Positions 38,366-46,956 of a stretch of 64,000 nt of DNA are shown here, piece by piece. This DNA is from CALAED01 sp036555725 (GTDB lineage Bacteria; Actinomycetota; Actinomycetes; Streptosporangiales; Streptosporangiaceae), in the NCBI GenBank assembly GCA_036555725.1, contig DATBKU010000084.1, positions 35,360 to 99,359 on the forward strand, read 5' to 3'. Within the stretch, counting starts at the first letter, position 1. The number at the start of each line of letters is the position of its first letter. The notes below the pieces were generated by a model. That model did no database searches. It was given only the letters and a program-made list of their open reading frames with translations, and had not been told where the DNA came from. Made by a program: the position numbers and the translations under genes.

Positions 38366-39214
38366 TCAGCCGCCCTTGCTTAGCTGGGCGGAGATCGCGG
38401 ACAGCCGGCCGAGTCGCTTGGTCAGCGGCGGGTGCGCCGAGATGCGGCCGTGCTTCCCACCGGGCAGTTCGACGCACATCAACGCGTGGTAGGGCTCGAT
38501 CGCGCGCAGGTCCTTCTGCGGAATCTGCGCGGCCCCTTCCGACAGCTTGACCAGCGCGGCGGCGAGGTCGGACGGCCGCCCGGTCAGCACGGCGCCCGCC
38601 CGGTCGGCGGAGAACTCGCGGGCCCGCGAGAGCATGATCACCAGCAGTGTGCTCAGCCAGTAGACGACCTGGCCGAAGAGCGCGTAGATCCCGAACCTGA
38701 GGTACGTGCCGCAGACCAACCCGGGCGCGGCGGCGTACTCCAGGACGGTGCCGTCGTGGTGCGCGAGGTGACCGAGCTCGTGCGCGAGGACGGCCTCGAG
38801 CTCGCGGGGGTCCAGCCGAGCCAGCAGCCCGCGTGTCACGCAGAGCTCGTCGCCGATGGCGAAGGCATTCGGCAGGTCGATCTCGGCGATCAGCACGCGC
38901 GGCTTGGCGACGCCGGCCAGGCCGCACAGCCGGTCCAGCGTGCCGTGCAGGGCCGGCTCGTCTTCCGGCGCGACCTCCTTGGCGCGGAGTTCGCCGAGCA
39001 GCCGGCGGCGGGCTCCATGGCGCTGCCCGGCGATCGTGGCGATTCCGACCACCATCAGGACCGCCGCCATCACCGCGATACCCCAGTGCTCGCCGCCGAC
39101 CACGAAGGCCACGGCGAGCATGATGGCGCCGACATAGAGCAGCGCCAGGAGCGCCATGATAATGATCATGCGTGCGGCGAGCACACGGTCACTGATACGG
39201 ACAGATCGAGTCAT
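38366..39214 (-). CDS. HtpX-like M48 zinc metalloprotease, second copy
   Basis: A 282-residue membrane protease: two N-terminal helices (MIIIMALLALLYVGAIML; GIAVMAAVLMVVGIATIA), zinc motif HELGH in VLAHELGHLAHHD, and the family block SRAREFSADRAGAVLTGRPSDLA supplying the third zinc ligand Glu. It is a diverged tandem duplicate of the next gene upstream (39254). HtpX proteases degrade damaged membrane proteins. Confidence 0.92.
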   Translation of the reverse strand: MTRSVRISDRVLAARMIIIMALLALLYVGAIMLAVAFVVGGEHWGIAVMAAVLMVVGIATIAGQRHGARRRLLGELRAKEVAPEDEPALHGTLDRLCGLAGVAKPRVLIAEIDLPNAFAIGDELCVTRGLLARLDPRELEAVLAHELGHLAHHDGTVLEYAAAPGLVCGTYLRFGIYALFGQVVYWLSTLLVIMLSRAREFSADRAGAVLTGRPSDLAAALVKLSEGAAQIPQKDLRAIEPYHALMCVELPGGKHGRISAHPPLTKRLGRLSAISAQLSKGG

Positions 39215-39253
39215 GGCGACTCCCGGGCTGTGTTGCTCAGTCAGATTCCTGCG

Positions 39254-40171
39254 TCACGCCCCGCTGCTGAGCTGGGCGGATATCGAAGATAGCTGCTGGA
39301 GACGCTTCTCCAGCGGCGGGTGGGTGGCGAACAGGGTGGCGATGCTGGCGCCCTTGCCGAACGCGGGGGTGAAGAAGAAGGCGTTGAACGCCTGTGCGGC
39401 CCGGAGGTCCTGCGTGGGGATCCGGGCGATTTCTCCGGTCACCTTGGTCAGCGCGCTGGCGAGCGCGGAGGGCCGCCCCGTGAGCAGCGCGGCCGCGCGG
39501 TCGGCCGACAGCTCGCGGTAGCGGGACAGAGCTCGGGTGAGCAGGAAGCTGATCGCGTACGCGAGGGCGCTCACCGCGACGATGGCGAGCAGAACGAGAC
39601 CGGTGTTCTGGTCGCCGTCGCGGCGGTTGAACCCGCCCCACAGGCCCCATTCGAGACCGAACCGGGTGATGAGCCCGGCGACGATGCCGAGGAACGACGC
39701 GATCGTCATCACGGCGACGTCGCGGTGCGCGATGTGCGACATCTCGTGGGCGAGCACGCCCTCCAGCTCGACCGGGTCGAGCCGTCGCAGCAACCCCGTG
39801 GTAACGCAGACGACGGCTTTCTTCTGGTTGCGCCCGGTGGCGAAGGCGTTCGGCACATCGGTGTCCGCGACCGCCACGCGCGGCTTGGGCGTGTCGGAGA
39901 GCGCACAGATCCGGTCGATCACGCCATGCAGCTCGGGAGCCTGCTCTGGGGTGACCTCGCGACCGTGCATCGCGAACAGCGTGAGCTTGTCCGAGAAGTA
40001 GTACTGCACGATCAGGAATATCAACGCGCCGATCAACGCGATCGTGCCGAGGCTCGGCGAGATCGCGAAGAAGATCGTCACGAAGACGACGTACACCAGC
40101 CCCAACAGGAACATCGTCACCAGCATGCGCGAGGTGAGTCCCCGGTCGGGAGCGTATCTAGTCCGCGCCAT
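39254..40171 (-). CDS. htpX: protease HtpX, first copy
   Basis: A 305-residue M48 membrane protease with helices at about 18-60, VLAHEMSHIAHRD (HExxH), and SRYRELSADRAAALLTGRPSALA. The ATG at 40171 follows GGAGGAGAAG; the upstream extension of the frame is not conserved. It closely resembles the following gene at 38366 and is the canonical member by length. It belongs to the leftward psp operon. Confidence 0.93.
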   Translation of the reverse strand: MARTRYAPDRGLTSRMLVTMFLLGLVYVVFVTIFFAISPSLGTIALIGALIFLIVQYYFSDKLTLFAMHGREVTPEQAPELHGVIDRICALSDTPKPRVAVADTDVPNAFATGRNQKKAVVCVTTGLLRRLDPVELEGVLAHEMSHIAHRDVAVMTIASFLGIVAGLITRFGLEWGLWGGFNRRDGDQNTGLVLLAIVAVSALAYAISFLLTRALSRYRELSADRAAALLTGRPSALASALTKVTGEIARIPTQDLRAAQAFNAFFFTPAFGKGASIATLFATHPPLEKRLQQLSSISAQLSSGA

Positions 40172-40289
40172 CTTCTCCTCCTGCCGTGACCTTCGGGCTG
40201 CCCCCGTTGGTCCCGGCCTGTCCTTAGTACGTATCGCCGATAAGAACGTACGGAGATCCTGTTTCGTGCCTGTTCGTGCCGTGCAAGGG

Positions 40290-40568
40290 CTAGTCCGGAA
40301 TGAGGCCTTCGTCACCCAGCATCGCCCGTACCTCTTCCATGTCCGAGTCGGCCGGCGGGAGGATCAGCGACGACGACTCGAGGCTGTCGGGCGGCAACGG
40401 CTTGCCGACGCTCCGCACGTTGTCGAGCAACGCGTGCAGGGCCGTCCGGAACTTCGTCTCGTCGCCGGTCTCGATCGCCGCCTCGAGATCTCTGTCGAGC
40501 GCGTTGAGGGTGGCTAGGTCGTCGTCACCGACCTCCATCTGCCCTTCCCCCATGATCCGGACGATCAC
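40290..40568 (-). CDS. pspAA: PspA-associated protein PspAA
   Basis: A 92-residue acidic protein beginning MIVRIMGEGQMEVGDDDLATLNALD, the standard PspAA pattern, with an Asp/Glu-rich C-terminal tail. Its ATG overlaps the pspA stop by 4 nt, so the two are co-translated. It partners PspA in envelope stress in actinobacteria; no enzymatic motif is present. Confidence 0.9.
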   Translation of the reverse strand: MIVRIMGEGQMEVGDDDLATLNALDRDLEAAIETGDETKFRTALHALLDNVRSVGKPLPPDSLESSSLILPPADSDMEEVRAMLGDEGLIPD

Positions 40569-41374
40569 TGGGCACCCCCGGGCTGCGGCGGGTTCTGTGC
40601 CTGCCGCGGCTGCGCCGCCTCCTGCGGCTGGGCCCCTTCGGCCGCGCCGGCGTCGAGCTGCTTGGGCGCCTCGCCCTGGCCCAGCTCGGCCTTCAGGGCC
40701 TCCAGCTCGTGGTCGACGCCCGCGCCGGAGGAGCCCATGCGGTCGAGCTCGGCCTGGAGGTCGTCGCTCGGCCCCGAATAGTCCTCGAGAGCGCCGGAGG
40801 CGAGCAGCTCGTCGATCGCGCCCGCGCGCGCCTTCATGGTCTCCGTCTTCTCCTCGGCGCGCTGGATCGCGAGGCCGACGTCGCCCATCTCCTCCGAGAT
40901 GCCGGAGAAGGCCTCGTTGATCTTGGTCTGCGCCTCGGCGGCGGTGTAAGTGGCCTTGATCGTCTCCTTACGGGTGCGGAAGGAGTCCACCTTGGCCTGC
41001 AGCCGCTGCGAGGCCAGGGTCAGCTTCTCCTCCTCACCTTGCAGGTTGGAGTACTGCAGGCGCAGGTCGCCGAGCTGGCCCTCCAGCGCGCCCCGTCGGC
41101 CGAGCGCCTCGCGCGCCATATCCTCCCGCCCGGCCTGCAGGAATTGCTTCGCCTGATCGGTGCGCTTTTGCTGCTCCCGCTCCAGCTGGCTGATCTGCAG
41201 TTCCAGGCGCTTGCGCGAGGTGGCTACATCGGCGACGCCGCGACGCACCTTCTGCAGCATCTCGAGCTGCCTTTGATAGGAATAGTCGAGTGTCTCGCGC
41301 GGATCTTCCATTCGGTCCAGGGCCTTGTTCGCCTTGGACTTGAAGATCATCGACATTCGCTTCATCACGCTCAT
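40565..41374 (-). CDS. pspA: phage shock protein A (PspA/IM30)
   Basis: A 269-residue, almost wholly coiled-coil protein: MSMIFKSKANKALDRMEDPRETLDYSYQ, amphipathic N-terminus, helices through about residue 215, then a Gln/Pro/Ala-rich tail. The start at 41374 matches the family; a further upstream Met would add residues never seen in the family. PspA binds stressed membranes and blocks proton leak. This may matter in a strain that probably makes a protonophoric halogenated pyrrole, but the operon is a normal actinomycete one. Confidence 0.93.
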   Translation of the reverse strand: MSVMKRMSMIFKSKANKALDRMEDPRETLDYSYQRQLEMLQKVRRGVADVATSRKRLELQISQLEREQQKRTDQAKQFLQAGREDMAREALGRRGALEGQLGDLRLQYSNLQGEEEKLTLASQRLQAKVDSFRTRKETIKATYTAAEAQTKINEAFSGISEEMGDVGLAIQRAEEKTETMKARAGAIDELLASGALEDYSGPSDDLQAELDRMGSSGAGVDHELEALKAELGQGEAPKQLDAGAAEGAQPQEAAQPRQAQNPPQPGGAQ

Positions 41375-41433
41375 CGCGCGTGGCCGGTCCCTTCGTGATG
41401 TGCTCTGGTCAAACTGTGGCGTTACCACTGCTG

Positions 41434-41461
41434 GGGTGTTATCACCCTACGCGTTAACGCG
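41434..41461. promoter_or_regulatory. palindromes in the divergent pspA / DUF3043 promoter region
   Basis: Two inverted repeats lie side by side: GGGTG-4 nt-CACCC (41434-41447) and the perfect 12-bp palindrome CGCGTTAACGCG (41450-41461). They sit 60-90 bp before the pspA start and 40-70 bp before the DUF3043 gene, fitting an operator for the psp operon. The regulator is unknown. Confidence 0.5.
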
Positions 41462-41488
41462 CGAGGCAGCCATGTGGTTCGCGCCCGG

Positions 41489-41494
41489 TACGCT
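41489..41494 (+). promoter_or_regulatory. -10 hexamer TACGCT, leaderless promoter
   Basis: TACGCT lies 6 nt before the GTG of the DUF3043 gene. Confidence 0.6.
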
Positions 41495-41500
41495 GATCCC

Positions 41501-42082
41501 GTGTTCCGACGTCGCACCCCGCCCGAGCCGCAGGATCTCGAGCAGACCGAAGCGCCCAAGACCCAGGGCAAGGGGCGCCCCACGCCCAGGCGCAAGGACG
41601 CGGAGAAGCGCAACCGCCAGCCGATCACCGCGCCGAAGACGCGCAAGGAGGCCTACCGCCGGGTCCGCGAGCGGCAGGCCCAGGACCGCTCAAAGTCCAG
41701 GGCGGGCATGGCTCGCGGCGACGACAAATATTTGCCCAAGCGTGACCAGGGTCCGGTGCGCCGGCTGGCCAGGGATTACGTCGATTCGCGCCGCACGATG
41801 GGCTCCTATCTCATGTGGGTGCTGCTGGCGTCCCTCATGCTCAACGTCGTCCCCATCGTGATCTTGCGCTTGGTGTCGTTCCTCATCCCGCCCCTGCTCA
41901 TAGCGATCGTGATCGTCGAGGGCATCCTGATCAGCCGCCGGGTGACCCGGCTGGCGGCCGAGCGGTTCCCCGACGAGGAGCGGCGCGGCGTCGGCTTCTA
42001 CGCCGCGATGCGCGCCATGCAGATCCGCCGCTGGCGCATGCCGCAGCCGCGGGTCAAGCTCGGCGACGACATCCAAGCCTGA
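41501..42082 (+). CDS. DUF3043 family membrane protein
   Basis: A 193-residue protein: positively charged N-terminal half (FRRRTPPEP..., RRKDAEKRNRQPITAPKTRKEA), two close membrane helices (YLMWVLLASLMLNVVPIVILRLVSF, IPPLLIAIVIVEGILI) and a basic C-terminal part. The GTG at 41501 gives the family's usual FRRR start. It is commonly found next to pspA in actinomycetes; function unknown. Confidence 0.88.
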   Translation: MFRRRTPPEPQDLEQTEAPKTQGKGRPTPRRKDAEKRNRQPITAPKTRKEAYRRVRERQAQDRSKSRAGMARGDDKYLPKRDQGPVRRLARDYVDSRRTMGSYLMWVLLASLMLNVVPIVILRLVSFLIPPLLIAIVIVEGILISRRVTRLAAERFPDEERRGVGFYAAMRAMQIRRWRMPQPRVKLGDDIQA

Positions 42083-42112
42083 GCGCGTCGCAACCTGCCG
42101 CAAGTCGGCCGA

Positions 42113-42118
42113 TAGGGT
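42113..42118 (+). promoter_or_regulatory. -10 hexamer TAGGGT, leaderless promoter
   Basis: TAGGGT lies 7 nt before the ATG of the aldo/keto reductase gene. Confidence 0.6.
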
Positions 42119-42125
42119 CGGAAAT

Positions 42126-43127
42126 ATGGAGTTTCGACACCTCGGCCGCAGCGGCCTCATGGTCAGCGAGATCGCCTACGGCAACTGGATCACCCACGGC
42201 TCCCAGGTCGAGGAGGACGCGGCCGTCGCCTGCGTGCGCGCCGCCCTCGACGAGGGGATCACGACGTTCGACACGGCGGACGCGTACGCCCGCACGCGCG
42301 CGGAGGAGGTGCTCGGCCGCGCGCTGAAGGGGCAGCGGCGCGAGTCCCTCGAGATCTTCACCAAGGTCTACTGGCCGACCGCCGACGGTCCCAACGACCG
42401 CGGGCTGTCGCGCAAGCACATCGTCGAGTCGGTCAACGGCTCGCTGCGCCGCCTGCAGACCGACTACGTCGACCTCTACCAGGCGCACCGGTACGACTAT
42501 GAGACGCCACTGGAGGAGACCCTCCGCGCCTTCGACGACCTGGTACGGCAGGGCAAGGTGCTGTACGTCGGGGTCTCGGAGTGGCGAGCCGACGAGATCG
42601 CCCGGGCACTCAAGATCGCCGACGAGATGGGGTTCGACCGCATCGTGTCCAACCAGCCGCAGTACTCCATGCTGTGGCGGGTGATCGAGGCGGAGGTCGT
42701 ACCGCTGTCGGAGCGCGAGGGAATCAGCCAGATCGTCTTCTCGCCGATCGCCCAGGGCGTGCTCACCGGCAAGTACCGGCCCGGCGCCGCTCCCCCGGCG
42801 GGGTCGCGGGCCACCGACGAGAAGAGCGGGGCCGGCTTCATCGGCCACCTGCTGACCGACGAGCGGCTGGCCCGGGTGCAGAACCTGCGGCCGATCGCCG
42901 ACGAGCTGGGGCTGACCATGGCCCAGCTGGCGGTCGCGTGGGTGCTGCAGAACCCGAACGTGTCGGCGGCGATCGTCGGCGCCACCCGGCCCGAGCAGGT
43001 GCGCGACAACATCAAGGCCTCCGGGGTCAAGCTCGACAAGGAGATCCTCGCGCGCATCGACGAGGCACTCGGCGACATCGTCGTCCGTGACCCGGCCAAG
43101 ACGGCAAGCCCGCCGCGACGCCCCTGA
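42126..43127 (+). CDS. aldo/keto reductase family oxidoreductase
   Basis: A 333-residue TIM-barrel reductase of the Kv-beta-like branch: FDTADAYARTRAEEVLGRAL (catalytic Asp and Tyr), EIFTKVYWP (Lys), DLYQAHRYDYETP (His), and VSAAIVGATRPEQVRDN for NADPH binding. It probably reduces aldehydes or quinones; the physiological substrate is not evident. Confidence 0.92.
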   Translation: MEFRHLGRSGLMVSEIAYGNWITHGSQVEEDAAVACVRAALDEGITTFDTADAYARTRAEEVLGRALKGQRRESLEIFTKVYWPTADGPNDRGLSRKHIVESVNGSLRRLQTDYVDLYQAHRYDYETPLEETLRAFDDLVRQGKVLYVGVSEWRADEIARALKIADEMGFDRIVSNQPQYSMLWRVIEAEVVPLSEREGISQIVFSPIAQGVLTGKYRPGAAPPAGSRATDEKSGAGFIGHLLTDERLARVQNLRPIADELGLTMAQLAVAWVLQNPNVSAAIVGATRPEQVRDNIKASGVKLDKEILARIDEALGDIVVRDPAKTASPPRRP

Positions 43128-43182
43128 TCCTGTCCCCCGGCCCGATCAGCGTCACCCGCCGTACGCGGGGGCGAGGGCCTGG

Positions 43183-43389
43183 TCAGGCCGGGGGGTGCAG
43201 GCTCATCGGGCCGTAGACGGCCTGGTCGTCCTCGTACAGGGTGACCTGATCCACCCCGTGGTCCAGCAGGATCCGCCAGTTCTCGCCCAGCCAGGACTCG
43301 GCGTCGGACTGGGTCGGGAAGGTCTCCTCGGGCAGGCCGTTCGTGGCCGGTCCGCCGGCGGCCGTCTCGTACCGCCAATTCCACGGCAT
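43183..43389 (-). CDS. small conserved hypothetical protein
   Basis: A 68-residue protein (MPWNWRYE start, ESWLGENWRILLDHGVDQVTLYEDD core, MSLHPPA end) with a clear GAGGGGAT ribosome-binding site before the ATG. Composition is protein-like and rich in aromatic residues. Similar short proteins occur in actinomycetes; I know no function. Confidence 0.75.
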   Translation of the reverse strand: MPWNWRYETAAGGPATNGLPEETFPTQSDAESWLGENWRILLDHGVDQVTLYEDDQAVYGPMSLHPPA

Positions 43390-43534
43390 CGGTTCATCCC
43401 CTCCTGTTCGGACGAACAGTAGTCGCATGGCCGTCCAGGTGCGCCCCGGCGACGGCGGATGTCGCGTAGCGGGACCGGTACGGAAACGCGCATAGGGCAG
43501 CATGTGCGGGTATGTGGCCCGCTGAGGAGAGAGC

Positions 43535-44482
43535 ATGCAGGTCGAACTGCTGGGGACCGGAGGCCCGCGTGGCTGGCCGGAGCCCGGCTGCCGCTGCGCC
43601 TCCTGTGCCGGGATGCGGGCCGCCGACCGGCACTGGCCGCCCACCCGCGTCGAGGTCGACGGCGTTCCGCTGGAGCAGTGCCCCGGCCGTGACGTACCCG
43701 GGGGCCGCGACGTACGGCCGCCGGGCGGCGGGCGGCTGCTGGTGGCCGCGGGCCCGGATACACGGCCGGAACCGGCCGAGTCCGGGCCGTACGACGCGGT
43801 CCTCCTCGACCTCATCGGCGCGCCGGACCACCTCGCCTGGCTGCGCCGCAACGGCACGGTCGCCGCGGACACCCATATCAGAGCGGTGCACAACGACCAC
43901 CGGATCTCCTCGCCGGCCGCGCTGGTACGGCGGCTGGCCTGGTGGACCACGGTCCCGGAGGGTCCCCGGCGCGTACTGGTGCTGGGCGGGGCCCGGTCCG
44001 GCAAGTCGGCCGAGGCGGAGCTGCGGCTGGCCGCGCACCCCGAGGTGACCTACGTGGCGACCGGGGCCGGGCCCGGCGACGACGCCGAGTGGGCGGCGCG
44101 GATCGCGGCCCATCGCGAGCGCCGGCCGCCCTGGTGGAGCACGCTGGAGACGACCGACCTGCCCAAGGTGCTGGGCTCGGCCACCGGCGCCGTCCTGATC
44201 GACGGAATCGGCACCTGGCTGACGGCCCTGCTGGACGAGGCCGGCGCCTGGGCGGAGCCGGAGGCGGTTCGGCCGCGCATCGACGAGTTGATCACGGCCT
44301 GGCGGACGACCGCGGCCCACGTCGTCGCCGTCAGCGACGAGGTCGGTCTGTCCGTCGTCCCGGCGACGCCGTCCGGACGGGCCTTCCGTGACCTCTTGGG
44401 CCTGGTCAACCACCGGCTCGCAGCGGCATCGGAGGAGACGACCCTGGTCGTCGCGGGGCGGCCCCTGGATCTTCCTGGATAA
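43535..44482 (+). CDS. cobU: bifunctional cobinamide kinase / cobinamide-phosphate guanylyltransferase with N-terminal MBL-like remnant
   Basis: The C-terminal 180 residues form CobU: P-loop GGARSGKSAEAE, RIAAHRERRPPWWSTLE with the guanylylated His, and VSDEVGLSVVP. The N-terminal 135 residues (MQVELLGTGGPRGWPEPGCRCASC) resemble the shortened metallo-beta-lactamase domain that precedes CobU in streptomycetes but lack the HxHxDH metal motif, so they are probably non-catalytic. It acts in cobalamin nucleotide-loop assembly, with cobS 60 nt downstream. The stop codon lies inside a 23-bp tandem duplication. Confidence 0.9.
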   Translation: MQVELLGTGGPRGWPEPGCRCASCAGMRAADRHWPPTRVEVDGVPLEQCPGRDVPGGRDVRPPGGGRLLVAAGPDTRPEPAESGPYDAVLLDLIGAPDHLAWLRRNGTVAADTHIRAVHNDHRISSPAALVRRLAWWTTVPEGPRRVLVLGGARSGKSAEAELRLAAHPEVTYVATGAGPGDDAEWAARIAAHRERRPPWWSTLETTDLPKVLGSATGAVLIDGIGTWLTALLDEAGAWAEPEAVRPRIDELITAWRTTAAHVVAVSDEVGLSVVPATPSGRAFRDLLGLVNHRLAAASEETTLVVAGRPLDLPG

Positions 44483-44509
44483 GGCTCCTGGATCTTCCTG
44501 GATAAGGCT
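44464..44509. repeat. 23-bp perfect tandem duplication over the cobU stop codon
   Basis: The unit starting CCTGGATCTTCCTGG occupies 44464-44486 and again 44487-44509 without mismatch. The first copy contains the cobU TAA. Confidence 0.95.
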
Positions 44510-44542
44510 TTCGACAGCGGGTTTCCCGAAGGAGCGTTCCGG

Positions 44543-45340
44543 ATGACGAGCGAACGGACGATCAACGAGGGGCCTGCCCGCGCCGGCCTGCGGCTGTCGG
44601 TGACCCTGCTGACGGTGGTGCCGCTCCGGACGGGCCGGGCGGACCGCGAGACGGCCCGGTGGGCCATGACGCTGGCCCCGGTGGCCGGGCTGATCCCGGG
44701 CGCCGCCGCGGCCGTCGTCCTGGTCGCCGGCGGCCGGCTGCGCTTCGGCTCGCTAGTCTCGGCAGCGCTGGCGGTGGCCGCCATGGCCGCGATAACGCGG
44801 GGCCTGCACCTCGACGGGCTCGCGGACGTCGCGGACGGTCTCGGCGGCGGACGGCGGCCCGCCGAGGCGTTGGCGATCATGAAACGGTCCGACATCGGGC
44901 CGTTCGGCGTCATCGCGCTGGCGTTGACGTTGCTGATCCAGGTCGCCGCCCTGGCCGAGGTGCACTTCGTCGCGGCGATCGTCGCCGCGGTCACTGGGCG
45001 GCTCGCGGTGACCTGGGCCTGCCGCGAAGGCGTCCGGGCGGCCCGTACGGAAGGGCTCGGGGCCTTGGTCGCCGGCACCGTACGGACGCGGGACGCGGTA
45101 TTCGCCACCGCGGCCGTGGTCGCCGCGAGCACCCTGGCGGGCCTCGCCGTCTGGTGGCTCGACGACGCCGACTGGCGGCTCGCCGTACTCCTGCCGCTCG
45201 CCGTCGCCGCCGGACTGGCCGTGGCCACAGGCGCGCTCCGGTACGTCGTGCGCCGGCTCGGCGGGGTCACCGGTGACGTCCTCGGCGCCCTGGTCGAGCT
45301 CGCCGTCACCACCGCCCTCCTCATCGCCGCCATCGGCTGA
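44543..45340 (+). CDS. cobS: adenosylcobinamide-GDP ribazoletransferase (cobalamin synthase) CobS
   Basis: A 265-residue integral membrane protein with the family motif LHLDGLADVADGLGG and MKRSDIGPFGVIAL, and about six hydrophobic helices. It joins GDP-cobinamide with ribazole to make cobalamin. A GAAGGAG ribosome-binding site precedes the ATG. It follows cobU; cobT is not between them, unlike in some actinomycetes. Confidence 0.93.
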   Translation: MTSERTINEGPARAGLRLSVTLLTVVPLRTGRADRETARWAMTLAPVAGLIPGAAAAVVLVAGGRLRFGSLVSAALAVAAMAAITRGLHLDGLADVADGLGGGRRPAEALAIMKRSDIGPFGVIALALTLLIQVAALAEVHFVAAIVAAVTGRLAVTWACREGVRAARTEGLGALVAGTVRTRDAVFATAAVVAASTLAGLAVWWLDDADWRLAVLLPLAVAAGLAVATGALRYVVRRLGGVTGDVLGALVELAVTTALLIAAIG

Positions 45341-45431
45341 CCCGCGGCCCGCCGGGATCGCGCCGTACACCGCGTTCATGCCGGCCGTACGTCAGGGGTT
45401 GCGCGAGCGCGATGCGGCGGACTGCGGGCGG

Positions 45432-46802
45432 TCAGTGGCGGGCCCGGGTCTGCTCCGGGGTGCGGATGGCCCGGTCGGTCACCGTGATCACGAAGAGCAC
45501 GACGCCAAGGCCGCCGAGGATGAGCGCGAGTTGGTGCAGGGCCGCGTCGTCGGCCCGCTCGCCGAAGACGAACCCGACGAGGCTCGACTGCACGATCGCG
45601 CCGAGGTACTGCGATGTCCGCAGCAGCCCGGACGCCGAACCCATCCGCTCGGCCGGCGACTGCTGGTAGAGCGCGGCCTGGTTGGTCACCGAGCCGAGGC
45701 CTTGCGGCAGCCCCAGGATGAGCATGACTCCCACGAGTACGGCCATGGATGTCGCGGAGTGGAACATGATCATGGCCAAGGTCCCGACGATCATCGCGAC
45801 GGTGCCGACCAGCATCGGCCCCCGGACCAGCGACCGCGCGGACACGACGGCCGCCGACGTGGCCGCGACCACCGCCATCGGCAGCGTGACCAGGCCGGTG
45901 ACCTCCGGGCTCAGCCCCCGGCCCTCCTCCAGCCACTGGCTGAGGCCGTACAGCACGCTGTAGACGACCACCCAGTGCAGCCCGAACCTGACGTACGTCC
46001 TGGTCAGCCCGCGGTCGCGGACCAGCATGGCGACGTCGAGGAACGGCTCGTCCCGGCGCAGCTCCCAGCCGACCAGGGCGGCAGAGAGCACCACGGCCAC
46101 GCCCAGCAGGACGTACGGCGGGTGCGGGCGCAGCCGCATCAGGAACAGCAGGAGCGCCGTCATCGCGGCCCCGAACAACAGAACCCCGACGATGTCGATG
46201 CCGGGGCCCTTCGACTCGTACAGCCGGGGCCGGTCCCGGTCCCGGGGCAGCCACAGCTGGCCGAGGACGAGGCCGGCGACGGCGAGCGGCACGTTGACGA
46301 GGAAGATCGACCGCCAGCCGATCAGGCCGACCAGCAGTCCGCCCAGGGCCGGGCCGATGACCGCGCTGACCTGGCTGGTGATGGAGATCAGCCCGAGCAC
46401 CGAGCCGGGCAGGGCGATGCCGGCCCGGTCCGCGCGGGTACGGATCATGGTGATCGCGGCTGGGTAGGCCGCCGAGGTCCCGAGGCCGAGCAGCACCCGC
46501 GAGACGACCAGCCAGCCGAGGTCCGGCGCGATGGCCCCGACGAACCCGGCGATCAGGACGAGAATCAGGCCGGCGATGCTGACTCGGCGCGGGCCGTACA
46601 GCTCGGCGATCCGGCCCATGGTGGGCTGACCGATCCCGGCGGCCAGGTAGAGGGAGGCGACGAGCCATGCCGTCGAGCTCGGCCCCACATGCAGGTCGCG
46701 TCCGATGGGCACCAGCGCTGTCGCGATCATCGCCGAGTTGATCGGATTGAGCAGCGTGCCGATGAGCAGCGGGCTCATGAACCGGAAGCCGAAGGCCTTC
46801 AT
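45432..46802 (-). CDS. MFS transporter (EmrB/DHA-type multidrug exporter)
   Basis: A 456-residue transporter with a dozen or more helices and MFS motifs: GRIAELYGPRRVSIAGL (motif A), LGLGTSAAYPAAITMIRTRADR, SQVSAVIGPALGGLLVG (motif C, exporter hallmark). It is transcribed leftward. A 13-bp near-palindrome upstream suggests control by a MarR- or TetR-type repressor, none of which is adjacent. The substrate is unknown; it is not clearly tied to the distant biosynthetic cluster. Confidence 0.92.
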   Translation of the reverse strand: MKAFGFRFMSPLLIGTLLNPINSAMIATALVPIGRDLHVGPSSTAWLVASLYLAAGIGQPTMGRIAELYGPRRVSIAGLILVLIAGFVGAIAPDLGWLVVSRVLLGLGTSAAYPAAITMIRTRADRAGIALPGSVLGLISITSQVSAVIGPALGGLLVGLIGWRSIFLVNVPLAVAGLVLGQLWLPRDRDRPRLYESKGPGIDIVGVLLFGAAMTALLLFLMRLRPHPPYVLLGVAVVLSAALVGWELRRDEPFLDVAMLVRDRGLTRTYVRFGLHWVVVYSVLYGLSQWLEEGRGLSPEVTGLVTLPMAVVAATSAAVVSARSLVRGPMLVGTVAMIVGTLAMIMFHSATSMAVLVGVMLILGLPQGLGSVTNQAALYQQSPAERMGSASGLLRTSQYLGAIVQSSLVGFVFGERADDAALHQLALILGGLGVVLFVITVTDRAIRTPEQTRARH

Positions 46803-46853
46803 TCAGCGGACCCTCGCGCGGACGGGCCGGGCATCCTTCAAACTTATCGGTCA

Positions 46854-46866
46854 TTAGGCAGGCTAA
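46854..46866. promoter_or_regulatory. operator-like TTAG-N5-CTAA near-palindrome upstream of the MFS gene
   Basis: TTAGGCAGGCTAA is 5/6 symmetric and lies about 55 bp before the MFS start in an AT-rich patch. The shape is typical of MarR-family sites. Confidence 0.5.
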
Positions 46867-46956
46867 AGAATTCCCGGACCACCACCGCAACGAAACCGCC
46901 GTAGCAACGAAACCGCCGCTCGCGCCGATCGACGGGGGACGGACAGGAGGCACGAC

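Noticed and set aside
43130..43534. Possible cobalamin riboswitch before cobU
   Set aside because: No B12-box-like sequence or matching stem could be found; most of this interval is a small leftward gene.
45432..46802. MFS transporter as exporter of the halogenated product
   Set aside because: It is 13 kb outside the cluster among core genes, has no TTA codon noticed and has its own operator; nothing links it to the product.
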